64,000 nt of DNA from Paenibacillus xylanexedens. GTDB lineage: Bacteria > Bacillota > Bacilli > Paenibacillales > Paenibacillaceae. Below, one piece after another: positions 61,669-64,000 of this stretch (position 1 is the stretch's first letter; the number at the start of each line of letters is the position of its first letter). The stretch is from NCBI RefSeq assembly GCF_017874615.1, contig NZ_JAGIKV010000019.1, forward strand, positions 1 to 64,000, in the 5' to 3' direction. A program made the position numbers and the translations under genes. The notes beneath the pieces were generated by a model that worked only from the letters and a program-made list of their open reading frames with translations, did no database searches and was not told the DNA's origin.

Positions 61669-62271
61669 ATGAATAACCAATCACATCAGGATCATTCATC
61701 CCGACGGGAAAGATTGTTTGTAGCAATTCGTCTTCCTGTTGCTGTTCAGCAGTCTCTTCAGATGGATGCGAGGCTTGTACAGAACAAGCTAGATTTTCGT
61801 AAATGGACAGATCATAGAGATTATCATATAACCTTGCAATTTTTGGGGGATACGTTAGTTAGTGACATTGGGCACCTGCGAAAAGCATTGCGCTCAGCAG
61901 CAAGCGGATTTCAGCCGTTTGAACTTCAGCTTTCCGACTGGGGCACATTTGGACTTGAAGAAGCACCTAAGGTGCTTTGGAAAGGTGTTAGCGGAGAGAT
62001 AGAGCACTTGTTTTCATTGCAAAAACAAATCGTGCAGGCAACTTCGCCCCTGGGGTATGAAGCTGAATTAAGACCTTATGCTCCCCACATTACCATTGCC
62101 AGAAAATATCTGGGACAGCTTCCAGGTAATGAAAATAAAGGGGTATCGGGAGTGCTTCCGGAACATTCCACAGGTGTTAATTCATGGATGGTGGAGGACG
62201 TTGTACTTTATGTGACAAGGCTGGGACAATCGCCAATGTATGAGGTCGTGGATACGTTCACTTTTTCCTGA
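61669..62271 (+). CDS. thpR: RNA 2',3'-cyclic phosphodiesterase (2'-5' RNA ligase family)
   Basis: A 200-residue 2H phosphoesterase. Both signature motifs are present: HITLQFLGD (His53, Thr55) and HITIARKYL (His140, Thr142), flanking a KVLWKGVSG core. It opens 2',3'-cyclic phosphates at RNA ends. ATG 61669 lies eight bases after GAGAGG, so it is preferred over GTG 61660. Length is normal for ThpR. Confidence 0.94.
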   Translation: MNNQSHQDHSSRRERLFVAIRLPVAVQQSLQMDARLVQNKLDFRKWTDHRDYHITLQFLGDTLVSDIGHLRKALRSAASGFQPFELQLSDWGTFGLEEAPKVLWKGVSGEIEHLFSLQKQIVQATSPLGYEAELRPYAPHITIARKYLGQLPGNENKGVSGVLPEHSTGVNSWMVEDVVLYVTRLGQSPMYEVVDTFTFS

Positions 62272-62401
62272 TAATCATTTTTATGCCATAAAATCACATT
62301 GACATAACGTTTATCCCTATGTAATATTAGCCATCGTTATTCAAATTCTTTTTTTTGGGTTACTTAGTTAAGGGAATTGTTTCGACAGGAGGAATCTTCG
62401 A

Positions 62402-63259
62402 ATGAACATTATAAGCAAAAATCGTTGGGTAGCACCGATGTTATCAGTGCTGCTTGTATGTATAGTGGGGGTAAATGTCGTTCAGGCGACGGGGAAGTGG
62501 AATGAAGCTAGTGATAGTAAACAGATGACCGAACTTGCGGCTTCTGGGCAAAATAACCAAACATCTACGCAAGAAGAGAGGCGCATGATGGAAGATGGGA
62601 CAAGTCTGTCCTCTAATCTGTCTGCCCAAACCGTAGCGTGGACTGAATCTCTGCCAGCGAAGAACTGGCTTACGACTGCTCAAGAAGAGCAGGAACTGCA
62701 AGAAGCCAAGGCCAAGAACAAAGCTAGAGCGGTAGCTGCGGCCAAAGCCAAAAAAGAAGCTGCACTGAAATTGGCCAAAGTGAAACGTGCCAAAGAAGTC
62801 GCTGCTGTAACAACTCCCCCCCAAAAACTATACTTTACACGGACCAAACTTCTGAACCAGGAAGACTCGAAACTTGCAACCTGGTCATACAGTGTGTCCG
62901 ATAAAGAACTGCATCTGCTGCAAAAAATCGTCATGGCAGAAGCGGAAGGTGAACCGTACGAAGGCAAAGTGGCAGTTGCCAATGTTGTCTTAAACCGGCT
63001 GCGGTCAGCCAATTTTCCCGATACCATTTACAAGGTCATCTATCAGAAATCCCAGTTTAGTCCTGTAGCGAACGGACGTATGAAACGTGTAGTTCCCAAC
63101 GAGGACAGCATCAAAGCAGTGAATGCTGCGTTGAACGGGAAGAAGGAAGTTGCCGATGATACGTATTATTTCTTATCATTGACGCTTGCCGACGATCTGA
63201 CAGTTGCTCGCTCGCAGAAAAAAGTAAAAACGATCGGTCATCATACTTTTTACAAGTAA
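62402..63259 (+). CDS. SleB-like cell wall hydrolase
   Basis: A 285-residue exported hydrolase. An N-terminal signal or anchor is at 8-30 (APMLSVLLVCIVGVNVVQAT). An Ala/Lys-rich coiled-coil-like stretch lies at about 95-135 (EEQELQEAKAKNKARAVAAA). The Hydrolase_2 (SleB/CwlJ) domain covers the last ~120 residues: KIVMAEAEGEPYEGKVAVAN, VVLNRLRSANFPDTIYKVIY, QFSPVANGRM, DDTYYFLSL. The catalytic Glu is probably in VMAEAEGE. It lyses spore cortex or vegetative wall peptidoglycan. AGGAGG precedes ATG 62402. Confidence 0.93.
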   Translation: MNIISKNRWVAPMLSVLLVCIVGVNVVQATGKWNEASDSKQMTELAASGQNNQTSTQEERRMMEDGTSLSSNLSAQTVAWTESLPAKNWLTTAQEEQELQEAKAKNKARAVAAAKAKKEAALKLAKVKRAKEVAAVTTPPQKLYFTRTKLLNQEDSKLATWSYSVSDKELHLLQKIVMAEAEGEPYEGKVAVANVVLNRLRSANFPDTIYKVIYQKSQFSPVANGRMKRVVPNEDSIKAVNAALNGKKEVADDTYYFLSLTLADDLTVARSQKKVKTIGHHTFYK

Positions 63260-63422
63260 TCGACCCGTAAATTCTGCAAACAGGCAGGGTAGTTAACTGT
63301 GTGTGCATCACACGGCCCTTAAAAAAGCCTGAATCGTAGTTTTATTTCGTTATTTAAAAATATCGTTATACTCTAAATTACCCTTTTTTCTGTCAAATCA
63401 TACGGTGGAATTAGCGAAAATA

Positions 63423-63464
63423 AAAGAAGGTTCCCTTCCAAAAATTCGGAAGGGAACCTTCTTT
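63423..63464. terminator. Bidirectional terminator
   Basis: Perfect 17-bp stem (63423-63439 with 63448-63464, core GAAGGTTCCCTTCC) and an eight-base loop, A-rich and T-rich feet. It lies between the convergent hydrolase and glycosyltransferase. Confidence 0.93.
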
Positions 63465-63534
63465 GTATATCGAGAGCAATTGTCTTGTCCCCTATAACAC
63501 CTCGTGAGAGCTGTTCTATAGGTCCATAGAGGCG

Positions 63535-64000
63535 TCAGAATGGTATTCTGGTACCTGACAAGGACGTGGCAGTAATTCCGGCTGTGAAGCGCTCCAAAGA
63601 GGTTGTTGTGACTTCGGCTGTAGTCGGGAACAATAAGTCATGAACAGCTTGAGCACAGCACTTCGGATCATAGACCGAATGGTTACCTGAATGATGTGCT
63701 ACGTTCAGCGGGCTTTCAGTTTGAGTAGATGCCTGCTCAACTAGTTGTCTGAAACGATTGGTAATCACGTCGGCAGAGTGAATGACTTGGCCGTATCCGG
63801 CTTGTACAAAGTATTCACAGTTCTCTTCCTCTTGGCCTGCAATCGGAGGAATGAACAACATCGGTAGACCCTTGGCCAGCGCTTCAGTGCATGTCATGCC
63901 ACCTGGCTTCGTAATCAGCACATCGGATACATCCATCAATTTGCTTACTTCCCGTGTATATCCCAGAATACGAATATTCGGATGCTGGAAGCAAGGCATT
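63535..64000 (-). CDS. MGDG-synthase-type glycosyltransferase, C-terminal part
   Basis: The last ~155 residues of a GT28-type transferase related to UgtP/MGDG synthase, which adds sugars to diacylglycerol at the membrane. Visible marks are ILGYTREVSKLMDVSDVLIT, the nucleotide-sugar motif KPGGMTCTEALAKGLPMLFI and PPIAGQEEENCEYFVQAGYG. The 5' part lies beyond the window, so the start is not seen. The tail after residue 130 is variable. Confidence 0.88.
   Translation of the reverse strand, partial: MPCFQHPNIRILGYTREVSKLMDVSDVLITKPGGMTCTEALAKGLPMLFIPPIAGQEEENCEYFVQAGYGQVIHSADVITNRFRQLVEQASTQTESPLNVAHHSGNHSVYDPKCCAQAVHDLLFPTTAEVTTTSLERFTAGITATSLSGTRIPF

Overview
The window reads as a chromosomal segment of a Firmicute of the Paenibacillus type. 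This is inferred from a T-box leader on prolyl-tRNA synthetase, a CIRCE operator for HrcA, strong GGAGG ribosome binding sites, and families common in that group (DUF4127, DUF3139, PBSX-like tail genes, SleB-like hydrolase). No taxonomic marker gene is present, so the genus is an inference.

Layout. 1-6.1 kb: tail end of an FAD-dependent oxidoreductase, a proline T-box with proS, and a secreted 5'-nucleotidase with a LysM wall anchor on the minus strand. 6.2-8.5 kb: a phage-type control block with an ImmA-like metalloprotease and an XRE repressor (minus strand), and an ArpU-type late regulator (plus strand). 8.6-17.4 kb: ordinary genes (GAF histidine kinase and LuxR-type regulator, FMN reductase, two VOC proteins, a DUF4127 protein, small membrane proteins).

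17.8-45.7 kb is the main feature: two complete contractile-tail gene sets in tandem, in the same order as PBSX xkdJ-xkdU (small tail proteins, sheath, tube, chaperone with a -1 frameshift, tape measure, LysM protein, hub, DUF2577, DUF2634, baseplate J, DUF2313, fibre). One holin and one GH25 lysozyme follow the second set. No terminase, portal, capsid, head-maturation, replication or integrase gene is visible. I infer a double R-type tailocin (phage-tail-like bacteriocin) locus, with regulators about 9 kb upstream and the lysis pair shared.

46.6-64 kb: an oligopeptide ABC transporter operon without ATPase genes, a repeat-rich gap with telomere-like hexamers, htpG behind a CIRCE operator, a dNTPase, a luciferase-like oxidoreductase, a chemotaxis receptor, a TRM11-like methyltransferase, a 2-hydroxyacid dehydrogenase, a ThpR-type phosphodiesterase, a cell wall hydrolase and a partial MGDG-synthase-type glycosyltransferase.

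The least explained structure is a dispersed fold-back repeat, here called R1. Eleven full, deleted or remnant copies occur, all intergenic, all just 5' of a gene and all in the same orientation as that gene (the one minus-strand copy precedes the minus-strand xre gene). The terminal inverted repeats match within a copy but differ between copies, as expected for a conserved structure rather than fixed transposon ends. R1 sits in front of the repressor, the late regulator, tail tube, lysozyme, htpG, dNTPase and opp genes, so it may be a mobile or amplified leader RNA or regulatory element.
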